Assembly (NCBI GenBank): GCA_046726375.1
Contig: JBKPAJ010000072.1
Location: 1 to 64,000 of the forward strand
DNA length: 64,000 nt
Reading direction: 5' to 3'
Source: DASPWV01 sp046726375
GTDB taxonomy: Bacteria; Acidobacteriota; Vicinamibacteria; Vicinamibacterales; UBA2999
The position numbers and the translations under genes were made by a program. Within the stretch, counting starts at the first letter, position 1; the number at the start of each line of letters is the position of its first letter. Below the pieces are notes generated by a model. It searched no databases and was not told the origin of the DNA. It saw only the letters and a program-made list of their open reading frames with translations. Positions 33,602 through 42,645 of this stretch are shown here, in pieces.

Positions 33602-34243
33602 ATGATTGATTTCCTCCTGCACGCCGATGTCCACCTTCGTGAGCTGCTCCAGCAATACGGCACCACGGTCTACGCAATCCTGTTCGCGATTATCTTTGCG
33701 GAAACTGGCCTCGTCGTTACGCCGTTTCTTCCGGGCGACTCCCTGCTCTTCGCCGCCGGCGCGCTGGCCGCCACCGGCGCCATGCGCGTCGATGTCCTGA
33801 CGATTCTGTTGATCATTGCCGCGTTTGTCGGCAACGTCGTGAACTACTCGGTTGGACGTCGCCTCGCCCACCGGTTTCTCGAAGACGCGCCGGACTCGCG
33901 GCTGCACCGGTTCGTCAAACGCGACCACGTTGTCCGTGCGCACGAATTTTTCGAAAAGCACGGCGGCCGCGCCGTGGTTCTGGCGCGGTTCGTTCCGATC
34001 GTCCGGACGTTCCTGCCCTTCGTCGCCGGCGGCGCCGGTATGACCTACCGGACGTTCACCATCTACAACGCCGTTGGTTGCGTGCTCTGGGTGGTCATCT
34101 GCATCGGCGCCGGATATCTGTTTGGCAATATCCCGGTTGTGAAAGACAATTTCACGCTGGTCGCGCTTGGCATCGTGGCAGTGTCACTGCTGCCGCTCGT
34201 CTTCGAACTCGTCAAGGGCCGTCGGGCGCCGAAAGCTACCTAA
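33602..34243 (+). CDS. DedA/SNARE-associated family membrane protein
   Basis: A 213-residue polytopic protein. It shows the DedA landmarks ETGLVVTPFLPGDSLLFAAG, GRRLAHRF and FVPIVRTFLPFVAGGAGMTY, followed by two C-terminal membrane helices. DedA proteins are undecaprenyl-phosphate or phospholipid flippases/proton-dependent transporters in the inner membrane. The symporter gene starts 12 bp downstream with AAGGAG overlapping this stop, so the two are co-transcribed. It is divergent from the B3/4-domain gene with about 75 bp between starts. Confidence 0.92.
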   Translation: MIDFLLHADVHLRELLQQYGTTVYAILFAIIFAETGLVVTPFLPGDSLLFAAGALAATGAMRVDVLTILLIIAAFVGNVVNYSVGRRLAHRFLEDAPDSRLHRFVKRDHVVRAHEFFEKHGGRAVVLARFVPIVRTFLPFVAGGAGMTYRTFTIYNAVGCVLWVVICIGAGYLFGNIPVVKDNFTLVALGIVAVSLLPLVFELVKGRRAPKAT

Positions 34244-34255
34244 GGAGAACGCGGC

Positions 34256-35596
34256 GTGAGCGAACCAATCGGCGGGTCGGGCAAGGGCATGAAGCTCCAC
34301 ACCAAGATTCTGCTGGGTCTGGTGGTGGGGCTGGCGCTGGGCATTGCTGTGAACCTCACGGTCGGCGTGGCCAATCCAACCGTGGACGCGATCAACCGCT
34401 ACATCGCGGTCCCGATCGGACAGATTTTCCTGCGCATGCTGTTCATGGTGGTCATGCCGCTGGTGTTCGCGTCGATCTCGCTGGGCGTGGCGGGGCTTGG
34501 CGACATCAGGCGCGTGGGCCGCGTCGGCGGCAAGGCGATCGGCTACTTCCTGATCACCACGGCAATGGCCGCCACGCTCGGCCTCATCATCGTCAACTTC
34601 GCGCGCCCATGGGATCGCGTTACACCTGAAACCCGCGCCGCGCTGATGGAACGCTTTGCCAAGGACGCATCGAGTGGGGTGGAGGCGGCCGCGATGTCGC
34701 AGTTCGGCATCGACACCATTGTCAACATCGTGCCGCGAAATCCGATTAGAGCCGCGGCCGACACCGACATGCTCGGCGTGATCTTCTTCGGGTTGATGTT
34801 CGGCGCCGCGTTGACGGTGATTCCAGCGGCGAAGGCCAAGCCGATGGTCACCGTGCTCGAATCGCTCAACGACGTGGTGACCGCCATCATTCACTTCGCG
34901 ATGATGGTCGCACCGCTCGGTGTGGCCGCGTTGATCTTCACCGTGTCGTCGCGTTTCGGTTTCGATCTCCTGATCGCGATTGCCGCATTCGTCCTCACTG
35001 TGCTCATGGCGCTGCTGGCACACGTGCTCATCACGATTTCAGCCATTGTGCGGTTCCTGATCGGCATGTCGCCGCTCATGTTCTTCTCGCGGATTCGCGC
35101 CGCGTTGATCACGGCGTTTTCTACCAGCTCCAGCAGCGCGACGCTGCCCACCGCCATCGACGTGGCGCAGGAACAGCTCGGCGTGCCTCAGCGTATCGCG
35201 GGGTTCGTGCTGCCCCTCGGCAGTACCATGTGCATGAACGGCACGGCGATCTTCGAGGGCATCACCGTTATCTTCCTGGCGGAGATCTTCAACGTCGATC
35301 TTTCAATTGCACAAATGGCCGCGGTCATGGTGATGGCCGTGTTGACCGCCGTTGGCGCCGCGGGCGTCCCGGGTGGATCCATTCCGCTGCTGGTCGGCGT
35401 ATTGACGATGTTCGGCGTGCCTGGGGAAGGCATCGCGATCGTGCTCGGCGTCGATCGCCTGCTCGACATGTCGCGCACGACAGTGAACGTGTGCGGCGAC
35501 CTGAGCGCGACAACGTGGGTGGCGAAGAGCGAAGGGCTGTGGACGCCCCAGGCCATGCCGGCGCCGACGCAAAAGTTGGTCGACGCGACGCCGTAG
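34256..35596 (+). CDS. dicarboxylate/amino acid:cation symporter (DAACS family)
   Basis: A 446-residue transporter of the GltP/DctA family. It starts from a GTG with AAGGAG 8 nt upstream. The serine-rich re-entrant loop TAFSTSSSSATLPTAIDVAQ, the MCMNGTAIFEGITVIFLAEI helix and the GVPGGSIPLLVGVLTMFGVP loop are intact. The substrate-binding helix 8 contains DRLLDMSRTTVNVCGDLSAT, with the Asp/Arg/Asn/Asp pattern seen for dicarboxylates and glutamate/aspartate. It takes up anionic substrates with Na+ or H+. It forms a unit with dedA. Confidence 0.93.
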   Translation: MSEPIGGSGKGMKLHTKILLGLVVGLALGIAVNLTVGVANPTVDAINRYIAVPIGQIFLRMLFMVVMPLVFASISLGVAGLGDIRRVGRVGGKAIGYFLITTAMAATLGLIIVNFARPWDRVTPETRAALMERFAKDASSGVEAAAMSQFGIDTIVNIVPRNPIRAAADTDMLGVIFFGLMFGAALTVIPAAKAKPMVTVLESLNDVVTAIIHFAMMVAPLGVAALIFTVSSRFGFDLLIAIAAFVLTVLMALLAHVLITISAIVRFLIGMSPLMFFSRIRAALITAFSTSSSSATLPTAIDVAQEQLGVPQRIAGFVLPLGSTMCMNGTAIFEGITVIFLAEIFNVDLSIAQMAAVMVMAVLTAVGAAGVPGGSIPLLVGVLTMFGVPGEGIAIVLGVDRLLDMSRTTVNVCGDLSATTWVAKSEGLWTPQAMPAPTQKLVDATP

Positions 35597-36216
35597 CCGC
35601 CGATGGTCGCAAATGAAACGAGCCGCAGATGAACGCAACTCACGGACATCGGCGCTGCTGACCTCGATGATCTGCGCGAGCAGGGAGGACACACGTTCCA
35701 ACGCCGTGAACGCTTCGATAAGGTTCGAGATGATGGGACTCACCCAGTGACACGACGCTCATTCGTCTCGGATCCGCTTGCGCACGAGATCAGCGGACAA
35801 GTCCCTTATCGGTGAGGCTGTGCTCAGCTATGGCGCCACATTCACGTAGGAGTCCCTACAGCAAGTGTCCGGTGCCGATCTGAGGGATGCACAGGGTCGC
35901 CGGCTGCAACAGCAAACAGCAGGGTGCCCGTTAGCTGCTTCCCGATCGCGCGGGTCGGCTCCCGACTTCAACCGAAAACCAGCCATGGTGTCGAGCTGGG
36001 ACGGCCAGAAGCAATGCTGTTCGTCCCTAGGCTGTGCAGTATCTACCTCTTCTCAGCTGAAGACGTTTTTACGCAGTCTGTCGCGCAAGGGGACATCACA
36101 TCCGCGCAACCCTCGCGGAATCACGGTGATTTTTCTCTTGGCAGGAATAGTGCTGCCGAATAGCCATCGGCGAGCTTCAGCTTCTGCAGCCCGTCTGTTC
36201 ACTAAGGAGAGAACTG
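35597..36216. other. gene-free stretch
   Basis: About 620 bp between the symporter and the small secreted protein. Near the symporter stop are two words similar to the 53.3-kb repeat (GTTCATCTGCGG and GTTTCATTTGCG on the minus strand). A minus-strand frame at 35625-35743 has a helical look (NLIEAFTALERVSSLLAQII) but no recognised family. Nothing else stands out. Confidence 0.4.
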
Positions 36217-36624
36217 ATGTTGCGATATGTAACCTCGACGCTCACCGTATGCGCACTGGGCGGCATGATAAGCGTGTTCGCGCAAGAGCAGCCACCCCCT
36301 CAATCCCAGAAGGAACAAGAGAAACCGGCGGCCGAGGCGGCGACGCTCACCGGTTGTGTGCAAGAGGCTAAAACAACGGACGGCGGCACGGTTTACGTGC
36401 TGAACAAGGCTGAAGGTGGAACCGCCCAAATCTACGTACTTATCGGTCCACCACCGTCCGAGTTCGCCAGCCACGTCAATCACAAGGTGGAGGTGACCGG
36501 CCAGGTTCAGCAGCCGAGTCCGCCCCCGTCAGCGGAGGAGGGAGCGCCGAAAGACCCGAAGGTGCTGAGGCCGCCGTTGGTGCAGGTCGAGTCTGTGAAG
36601 TTGGTAGCTGACACCTGTCAGTAG
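36217..36624 (+). CDS. small secreted protein of unknown function
   Basis: A 135-residue protein. Residues 1-23 are a signal peptide (ending VFAQEQ), followed by a Pro/Gln/Glu-rich linker. A beta-rich domain then starts TLTGCVQEAKTTDGGTVYVL and continues NHKVEVTGQV to the C-terminus. The LTGCV opening and VEVTG strand resemble OB-fold-like small periplasmic proteins common in Acidobacteria; no function is known. A strong AAGGAGAG precedes the ATG. A perfect hairpin just after the stop (36631-36663) may end transcription. Confidence 0.75.
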   Translation: MLRYVTSTLTVCALGGMISVFAQEQPPPQSQKEQEKPAAEAATLTGCVQEAKTTDGGTVYVLNKAEGGTAQIYVLIGPPPSEFASHVNHKVEVTGQVQQPSPPPSAEEGAPKDPKVLRPPLVQVESVKLVADTCQ

Positions 36625-36630
36625 CCCTGT

Positions 36631-36663
36631 CCGGTCTGCCCCGAGAGCAACGGGGCAGACCGG
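36631..36663. terminator. 13-bp perfect hairpin between convergent genes
   Basis: CCGGTCTGCCCCG (36631-36643) and CGGGGCAGACCGG (36651-36663) are perfectly complementary with a 7-nt loop. It lies 6 bp after the small-protein stop and 140 bp after the end of the convergent serine hydrolase. There is no T-run, so termination is inferred from position only. Confidence 0.6.
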
Positions 36664-36802
36664 AACTCGTAAGTCACGCGAGCGCGGCCGGTAAGCAGCA
36701 CGGCAAGCGGAGCGGCGGTTATCCGAGCAGCTTCGCACGACTGGACGACGCCGATCACTGACGCCTGCGGTCTCCTCCGCATGCAGTGCCTCGAACCGCT
36801 TG

Positions 36803-38242
36803 CTAGACGGGTCCGTAGCGTCGTGGGATCGGCGCGTCCAGCGCATCCCACTTGTATTCCTGTTGGATCAACCGGCGCAGCCGCGGAATCAGGGCACCTC
36901 CCCCATCACCGTTCGTCATGATGACCGCCCCGTAACCGTTTACACGATGCGCGATGAGGTCGCATTGGAAGCCCCAGTTGCTCCCACCGTGCATGAAGTA
37001 CCATCCCTCGCCCTCTTTGCCGATCTGGAACCCCACCGCGAAGGGACCTACGCCAACCGGCGTCACCATCTCGCCAACCGTCGTCTGCGAGAGCACGCGA
37101 TTCGACTTCCCGAGCAGCGACAGCTGCACCTCGATCGCGAACCTGGCCAGATCGGTCGGCGTGGTCCACAAGCCGGCAGCGGCCTGCTCCGGATAGATGT
37201 GCCACGGGTCGCCCATGCGCTCGCCCATGCGGTTGTGCGCCCGCGCAGCCTGCTTCTCGCGACGTGGCGGTATTGGCTGCTCGAAGGTGCTGTTGGACAT
37301 GCCGATCGGATCCAGGACCCATTCGCGAGCGACCACCGCAAACGGCTTCCCGACGGCGTCCATCAAGGCAAGCTGCTGAATCATCACCGCCCCACCCGAA
37401 TACTTGAAACCGGTCAGCGGCGCGCGCTCCAGGCGAACAGCCCTGAGATTCGATGGCGGCTGCACGCCGTCGAGGATCTGCGGAATCGACGGCAGCGTCG
37501 TCCCTGGCGCGTAACCGGGGAACCCGAATCCATCTCCTGTCCCCGACGTGTGGCTCATCAGGCTTCGCGGGGTGACGCGACGCTCCTTCGTGAACGGCCC
37601 GTCCGGCAGCTTCCATGACTTCAAAATGGTGTTGACGTCCTGCTCCAGCGAGAACCGTCCGTTCTGCACCGCCTTCAGCGACACCATCGCAGCCACGGCC
37701 TTGCTGATCGACGCAGCCTGAAACATCGTCTCCGTCGTCACCGGCGCGCCCGTCTCGGCGTCGGCGAGGCCGTAGGCGTAGGTCGCGACGATCTTGAAGT
37801 CGTTGATAACGGCAATGCTGACGCCAGGCACATTGAACTGCTTCATCAGCGGCTGGACGACCGATGGATCCGACACGCTTCCGCTGACGGCGCCCCGTGC
37901 GTCGCGTCGCGCGACGAACTGAATGGGACCTGGGGGGAGGCCGGTGGACTTGAAGACGATCTCGTCACCGCTCACCTGCCCGGTCAGCAAGACCTCCTGG
38001 TTGTTTGGCGCGCTCAGTTTCAGCGTCAGCGTGCTGCCGTCGAGACGACCTTCGCGAACGGCGAGACCGTCGATGTTCCCCGCGACGGTCTCTCCCCTGG
38101 CGTCGAGCTCGAGCGAAATGCTTTGCGTTCCGCCGTCGGGAATGAGCAACACCGCACGCCACCGGCCGGTCACAGGCGTCTGGGTTGCAGCTGACGCGAA
38201 CGCGACGAGAATCAGGCAGCCAATCAGGAATGACCTTCTCAT
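36803..38242 (-). CDS. serine hydrolase, class C beta-lactamase/DD-peptidase-like
   Basis: About 479 residues. A signal peptide (MRRSFLIGCLILVAFASAAT) is followed by a beta-sandwich-like region of about 110 residues. The penicillin-binding-protein-like hydrolase follows: SxxK in FQAASISKAVAAM, a Tyr motif KYSGGAVMIQQ, and HGGSNWG near the C-terminus for the KTG-like motif. Such proteins include D-aminopeptidases, esterases and beta-lactamase relatives in the periplasm; the substrate cannot be told. The ATG at 38242 is chosen because GGGAGG lies 6 nt upstream; a GTG two codons earlier overlaps that site. Confidence 0.88.
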   Translation of the reverse strand: MRRSFLIGCLILVAFASAATQTPVTGRWRAVLLIPDGGTQSISLELDARGETVAGNIDGLAVREGRLDGSTLTLKLSAPNNQEVLLTGQVSGDEIVFKSTGLPPGPIQFVARRDARGAVSGSVSDPSVVQPLMKQFNVPGVSIAVINDFKIVATYAYGLADAETGAPVTTETMFQAASISKAVAAMVSLKAVQNGRFSLEQDVNTILKSWKLPDGPFTKERRVTPRSLMSHTSGTGDGFGFPGYAPGTTLPSIPQILDGVQPPSNLRAVRLERAPLTGFKYSGGAVMIQQLALMDAVGKPFAVVAREWVLDPIGMSNSTFEQPIPPRREKQAARAHNRMGERMGDPWHIYPEQAAAGLWTTPTDLARFAIEVQLSLLGKSNRVLSQTTVGEMVTPVGVGPFAVGFQIGKEGEGWYFMHGGSNWGFQCDLIAHRVNGYGAVIMTNGDGGGALIPRLRRLIQQEYKWDALDAPIPRRYGPV

Positions 38243-38793
38243 GAGCACCTCCCGAAACCGTTGAGGTCCGTAGACGAGAACTGAGAGCGAAGACGTTCAC
38301 CAGCAGCAGAGCGACCAAAAACACTCGGCCGCTTCCGCCGGCGGTCGGCCACGTATGGGCAACGAGCAGTCATCATGTGGCGGGAAATGCGGGGCTCTGA
38401 CATCGATCGCCGGATCGGCGTTTATCGCGTCTCACGGTTGATAGGGGACTACGTGCGACCTGTGCATTGGCCGGTTAGACGCGCGCGCCCGCCGTTGTGC
38501 CCAGCGTGAGGCTCACCATCGGCATTCATCGGTCTCGCCGCGCGCAACGCGATGAAGAGAGAATTAACCGGTTAAGACGACGCCGAGCATCCGCAGAAGT
38601 TGACCCATGACTCGGCTTTATATCGCTCTTGCCGGCTGAAACAAGGCGACTCAGCTGCGGCAGCGTGACGGCCGCCTTCACCGTCGCCGACAGCTTCGTA
38701 GAATGTCCCTCCCTGCGGCGTTACCGCGGACCTATTGGTGACGTACAACGCCAACTCGAACAGATTCGATTAGAGCACGAACTGTTCTTCGCC
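38243..38793. other. gene-free stretch
   Basis: About 550 bp between the serine hydrolase start and the DUF983 end. A perfect 12-bp palindrome TTAACCGGTTAA lies at 38564-38575. No gene or structured RNA was recognised. Confidence 0.35.
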
Positions 38794-39210
38794 TCAGCGC
38801 TCGGCTTTACCAGCGAGGGCGGTCGGAGGAGGCGGCGGAATAGCATCCGCTGGATCGGGCCAGTACACTCGCGACAAGTAATGCAGCGCGATACCCGCGC
38901 CCCAGCGGTTCGGGGCCGTCCAAAACACGAGCGCCGCCAACACAACCAGCATCGTCAGGCCCAGGACACGATGCGAACGCACCACTCCGAAATAGATCAA
39001 GACGATCATCGCGGCAATTGGCAGCCGATCGCCAATGATGGTGAAGGCCCACGTATCACCGGGATTACGTGCGAACACCAAACCGCAGATTGAACAGCGT
39101 TCAAGGAGGGACCACCCGGAAAACAGCCGCCCCTCGCCGCAGTGCGGGCAGCGCTTGCGCAGTCCGCGCCGAAGCGCCGTACTGATCAATTTCGAGCGGG
39201 AAAACCTCAT
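38794..39210 (-). CDS. DUF983 family membrane protein
   Basis: About 138 residues. The N-terminal zinc ribbon RKRCPHCGEGRLFSGWSLLE, followed by CSICGLVF, precedes two transmembrane helices (about IIGDRLPIAAMIVLIYFGVV and VLGLTMLVVLAALVFWTA). The order is the DUF983 pattern, a family of small inner-membrane proteins of unknown role that is often linked to cytochrome oxidase genes. No oxidase genes are near. The ATG at 39210 lies two codons inside a possible TTG start; neither has a strong ribosome-binding site. Confidence 0.8.
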   Translation of the reverse strand: MRFSRSKLISTALRRGLRKRCPHCGEGRLFSGWSLLERCSICGLVFARNPGDTWAFTIIGDRLPIAAMIVLIYFGVVRSHRVLGLTMLVVLAALVFWTAPNRWGAGIALHYLSRVYWPDPADAIPPPPPTALAGKAER

Positions 39211-39341
39211 GCACAAATTTGTGTCTAGCTTTCGAACCGACCTGTGCTTTCGGTACTTGTGCCGTCGACGAGGATCTGAAAGTCGGCGTACCGATCACCG
39301 GTATACGACCCGCCGCCAAAAACACGCAACGCGACGAGCAA

Positions 39342-39599
39342 CTAGTACGCCTCGCGCGACGACTGGTGCCCATGAAGCAGCAGACTCAACGCACCACCAT
39401 GGAGCCGATCGGACAACTGATTTGCAAGCAACCGGGCTTTTGATATCTCTTGCACCAGCATGGCAATATTCGGCGGAACGTCGAGCGGGTCCACCTGCGC
39501 ACGGAGCGAAGCCGCCATCTGGTGCGCCGCATCATACGCGCGGCGAAGGTGAGAGCGCAACTTCGCGAGGTCCTCGCCCGAGCTCTGATCTTGTGTCAT
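39342..39599 (-). CDS. small alpha-helical protein, unknown
   Basis: About 85 residues from the ATG at 39599 (MTQDQSSGEDLAKLRSHLRR). The sequence is predicted helical throughout with AYDAAHQMAASLRAQVD and IAMLVQEISKARLLANQLSD. A longer in-frame extension upstream is possible. No family was recognised. Codon-position GC bias is weaker than in neighbours, so it may not be a real gene. Confidence 0.4.
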   Translation of the reverse strand: MTQDQSSGEDLAKLRSHLRRAYDAAHQMAASLRAQVDPLDVPPNIAMLVQEISKARLLANQLSDRLHGGALSLLLHGHQSSREAY

Positions 39600-39788
39600 C
39601 TTCGAATCATTCTTGATGCGGCCTCTAAAGTCTAGCTGTGGGTGGTGCTTCCGTTGCCCCATCGTCATATGCAGTGTGTTACGAGGGACTGAAAGTGTCG
39701 ATCCCTCACAGGCCGTTCAGCCCTGATTTCGTAGGGAGCGCCACGAGTTTGCCCGCGATATTGACGATGAGGGCGCCGCGGGCTCATC

Positions 39789-40277
39789 ATGAAGTGCCTC
39801 GCGATGGCCGGCTCCCCGTTTGTATCCGCCAGTGAGCACGCGACCTCGATCAGAGAGAGAGAAATGTCATGTCGGGAGCTGGCGGAGCTCTATATCGGGC
39901 GGATTCACAAACACAATCCGGCCCTCCACGCGATCGTCATCAGCAATGAAGCCGATGTGATACGAACGGCTTACGAGCGCGACGATGACTTGGCCCACAA
40001 CATCGTGCGTGGTCCGCTACACGGCGTCCCGGTTACGGTTAAGGAAGCGTTCAATCTGGCAGGGCTCAAAACGACCGTCAATTTCCCGCAGCTTAAAAAC
40101 AACATCGCTGCCACCGACGCACTCATCGTCAAAAGACTGAAAGAGGCCGGCGCGACCATCCTCGGCAAGACCAACATTCGGCAGATAGACGTGATCGTTA
40201 CCAATCCGGAATTGCCCTGCAACTTCCGTCGATTCCGCCTTGAGGGCTGTCTGACTTCAGGAGTGATGTCAGTATAG
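39789..40277 (+). pseudogene. amidase-signature enzyme, truncated N-terminal fragment
   Basis: The readable part is the first 140 or so residues of an amidase-signature hydrolase: MSCRELAELYIGRIHKHNPA, GPLHGVPVTVKEAFNLAGLK with the catalytic Lys, and TDALIVKRLKEAGATILGKT. It then stops before the Gly/Ser-rich GGSSGG loop that carries the catalytic serines. The last 30 residues have no family likeness. Without the Ser-Ser-Lys triad it cannot be an active amidase. A 3' deletion just before the cupin gene is the simplest explanation. Confidence 0.8.
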
Positions 40278-40287
40278 AAGAGTTGAA

Positions 40288-41037
40288 ATGTTGAAAGCCG
40301 GCGAAGTGTACGAGAACCCCGTGACGGGTGAGCGAGGTGTCATACGAATCGGTACGGACACAACAGGCGGCGAAGTGCTGGTCGTTGACCTCTACGTCCA
40401 ACCCGGCGGCGCGGTGATGGGGGAGCATTTGCACCCCGCGATGGAGGAACGATTCACGATGCTGCGCGGTCAGGTTGAGTTTCGGCTCGCGGGGCGCGTG
40501 GCGATCGCGGAACCAGGGCTTGAGCTCGTCGCCCCGCCAGGAACTCCTCACGACTGGTGGAATGCCGGACCGGAGGAAGCGCTCGTCCGAATAGAGATGC
40601 GGCCGGCTGCCCGGTTTGAGGCCATGATCCGCAACGCATTCGGGCTGGCACAAGATGGAAACGTGAACAAGAAGGGGATGCCAAACCTCTTGCAACTTGC
40701 CGTCTTCGCCAGCGAGTTTGCTGATGTTATGCAGTTTACCCGCCCGCCCCGGATCGTGCAGGGCATACTATTTGGCCTGCTGACCCCACTCGCGCGGCTG
40801 TTTGGCTATCGAGGAAGCTATCCTGCGTACCTGACCCGTGAGCCATCAAGTACTATCTCTGTCGAGCCATTCACGCTGAACCAAAACGGCACCGGAAGGG
40901 TCTCCGTCGCGAACCTCAGCGCCGCGCCACCCATTCAAGCGTCCGCTCCTCGAGATACGGATAGAACGGATTCGACGACACTCGCATCAGTACGTCCATG
41001 GGCGCGACGAGCACGGCCCGCTCACCGCGCGGGCTGA
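40288..41037 (+). CDS. cupin domain protein
   Basis: A 249-residue frame. Residues 1-110 form one cupin barrel: motif 1 GEHLHPAMEERFTMLRGQVE and motif 2 PGTPHDWWNAGPEEA, with His and Glu metal ligands present. A helical region follows (AVFASEFADVMQ, PLARLFGYRGSYPAYL) that is typical of this subgroup. The last 40 residues are read antisense to the end of the neighbouring hydrolase gene and are low-complexity, so the original stop may have been lost. The function is unknown. Confidence 0.75.
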   Translation: MLKAGEVYENPVTGERGVIRIGTDTTGGEVLVVDLYVQPGGAVMGEHLHPAMEERFTMLRGQVEFRLAGRVAIAEPGLELVAPPGTPHDWWNAGPEEALVRIEMRPAARFEAMIRNAFGLAQDGNVNKKGMPNLLQLAVFASEFADVMQFTRPPRIVQGILFGLLTPLARLFGYRGSYPAYLTREPSSTISVEPFTLNQNGTGRVSVANLSAAPPIQASAPRDTDRTDSTTLASVRPWARRARPAHRAG

Positions 41038-42373
41038 GCAGCCCGAGACGGACGATCTTGCCGAGACTCTCGTCGGGCGACCGGCCGTAGACCGGATCGT
41101 TCGGCGAAAAAGGCAGCGCAATATGTGAGAGCGAGAAGGTATCGGCCGGCCATGAGAGGTCCGTCGCCGTCTCGGTCACGTCGGAAGATCCAGGCTCGCC
41201 GGAACGGGCGACGAGATTGAGCGACTCACGATTGAGGTTCGTCATCACTGTCAGACGGAAGCTGCGCTCACTGCGCTGCATCAGCCGGTTGAGCAGCTCG
41301 CGATCCGAAGGGCGCATGAACGCATCGAGGCCGGCCAGGCGGTTGATGTCGAAGACCACGAGTTCGCTGCCGTTCTTGGGCAGCTTGGAGTAGAAGCGTG
41401 TCACCACGGCGTCGGCCTCCACCGTCGCATCGACCAGCGACTGAAAGCCCAGCGCCGGCGGCATCTTGCCGATCCGGCCGTCCGCCGCGAGCCTGTCGAT
41501 CTGGCGATGCAGCGCGCGGGTGAGCACCGCCGTCTGAACCGCGGCATGCGTCGGGAAGGAGTTGAATTTGAATGGGTTGTACTCGGGGATGACATCGAGC
41601 CATTTCGTTTTCTCGAAATATGGCACGACGCCGAGTGCGCCAACCAGGCGCGCCACACCTGCCAGCGCCGAGACGCCGATCATGGGCGAAATCAACACCA
41701 GCCGATCCGCGCGCGGCAGCGACGGATCTTCGAGCGCGTCGAGCGCATACTTCACCGCCAGCGCGCCGCCGTTCGAGTAACCGACCACCGTCAGCGGCAC
41801 GTCGGGACCGACACGGGCACGGACGTGGCGGACGCCCAGATGCACCACCGCGTCCCAATCCGGCCACGACGCATCGGTCAGCCCGCCCGGGACGGCACCG
41901 TGACCGGGCATCCGCGGCGCCAGGACATAACAGCCCTCGGCATGCAGCCGCTCCGCGATGGCGCGCATGCTGTACGGCGAATCCGTCAGGCCGTGAATCA
42001 GCAGGGCCGCGCACGTAGGCGCCGTCGCGGCCATCTCGAAGGTGCGGTTCCAGTCGCGTCCCAGACGTGATGGACTGGCCCGGCCATCCCGATCGTAGCG
42101 ATTGGCGGAGAGGCGTTCTTCAGGGGCGAGTCGATCCTCGATCTGGGTGCGCACCTCCGCAAAGACCTTCTGCTCGCGAACCAGATAGTCGTCCAGCGTG
42201 AACGTCGGTCGGACGTCCGACGCGCGCACCTCCGCCGACGGCACGAGGTGGTGCCACGGCTTCAGGTCAGGAATGCGTGATCGGGCGCTGGCCGCGGCAC
42301 CCACGACGATGGCCAGCGCGACGATGGCCACGAGGATGGCGAGGCGCAGGAGCCATTTGGAGCCGAATCGCAT
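40916..42373 (-). CDS. alpha/beta hydrolase, carboxylesterase-like, membrane-anchored
   Basis: A 485-residue protein. Residues 9-30 (LRLAILVAIVALAIVVGAAA) form an uncleaved signal anchor. The hydrolase core has LLIHGLTDSPYSMRAIAERL, APRMPGHGAVPGGLTD and the nucleophile elbow VVGYSNGGALAVKYAL with Ser in GYSNGG. These resemble monoacylglycerol lipase or carboxylesterase families. The C-terminal acid and His residues are less clear by eye. Its 3' end overlaps the cupin gene tail by 122 bp in convergent orientation. Confidence 0.8.
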   Translation of the reverse strand: MRFGSKWLLRLAILVAIVALAIVVGAAASARSRIPDLKPWHHLVPSAEVRASDVRPTFTLDDYLVREQKVFAEVRTQIEDRLAPEERLSANRYDRDGRASPSRLGRDWNRTFEMAATAPTCAALLIHGLTDSPYSMRAIAERLHAEGCYVLAPRMPGHGAVPGGLTDASWPDWDAVVHLGVRHVRARVGPDVPLTVVGYSNGGALAVKYALDALEDPSLPRADRLVLISPMIGVSALAGVARLVGALGVVPYFEKTKWLDVIPEYNPFKFNSFPTHAAVQTAVLTRALHRQIDRLAADGRIGKMPPALGFQSLVDATVEADAVVTRFYSKLPKNGSELVVFDINRLAGLDAFMRPSDRELLNRLMQRSERSFRLTVMTNLNRESLNLVARSGEPGSSDVTETATDLSWPADTFSLSHIALPFSPNDPVYGRSPDESLGKIVRLGLLSPRGERAVLVAPMDVLMRVSSNPFYPYLEERTLEWVARR

Positions 42374-42645
42374 GGCGGGTGTGTGCGCCTAGTTTACAAA
42401 CTGACGTGCTATTTCGGGTCGGCCGCCACTAAAAAGGACCGGATTCAGCCACCGACGCTCCTTCGTGTTCGCAGCCGTGACGGCTGGCCAACGATGGCTC
42501 GCCAGATCGGCGTTGATCGCGACGACCGTATTTCCGATGAGCGCGCACGGCCTCTGAGACTACCCTTGTTCAGATCAGGCGACGCGCTTCGACCGATCGA
42601 AGTTCTGCTGGTTTCCGTGTAGATTCCTCGTTCATGGGGTCCACC

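Noticed and set aside
33527..33961. Upstream extension of the B3/4-domain protein
   Set aside because: The 145-residue extension is antisense to the DedA gene and has shadow-like composition.
35303..35624. Minus-strand frame opposite the symporter 3' end
   Set aside because: Antisense to a well-supported transporter gene; only its first 40 codons lie outside and they have no recognised family.
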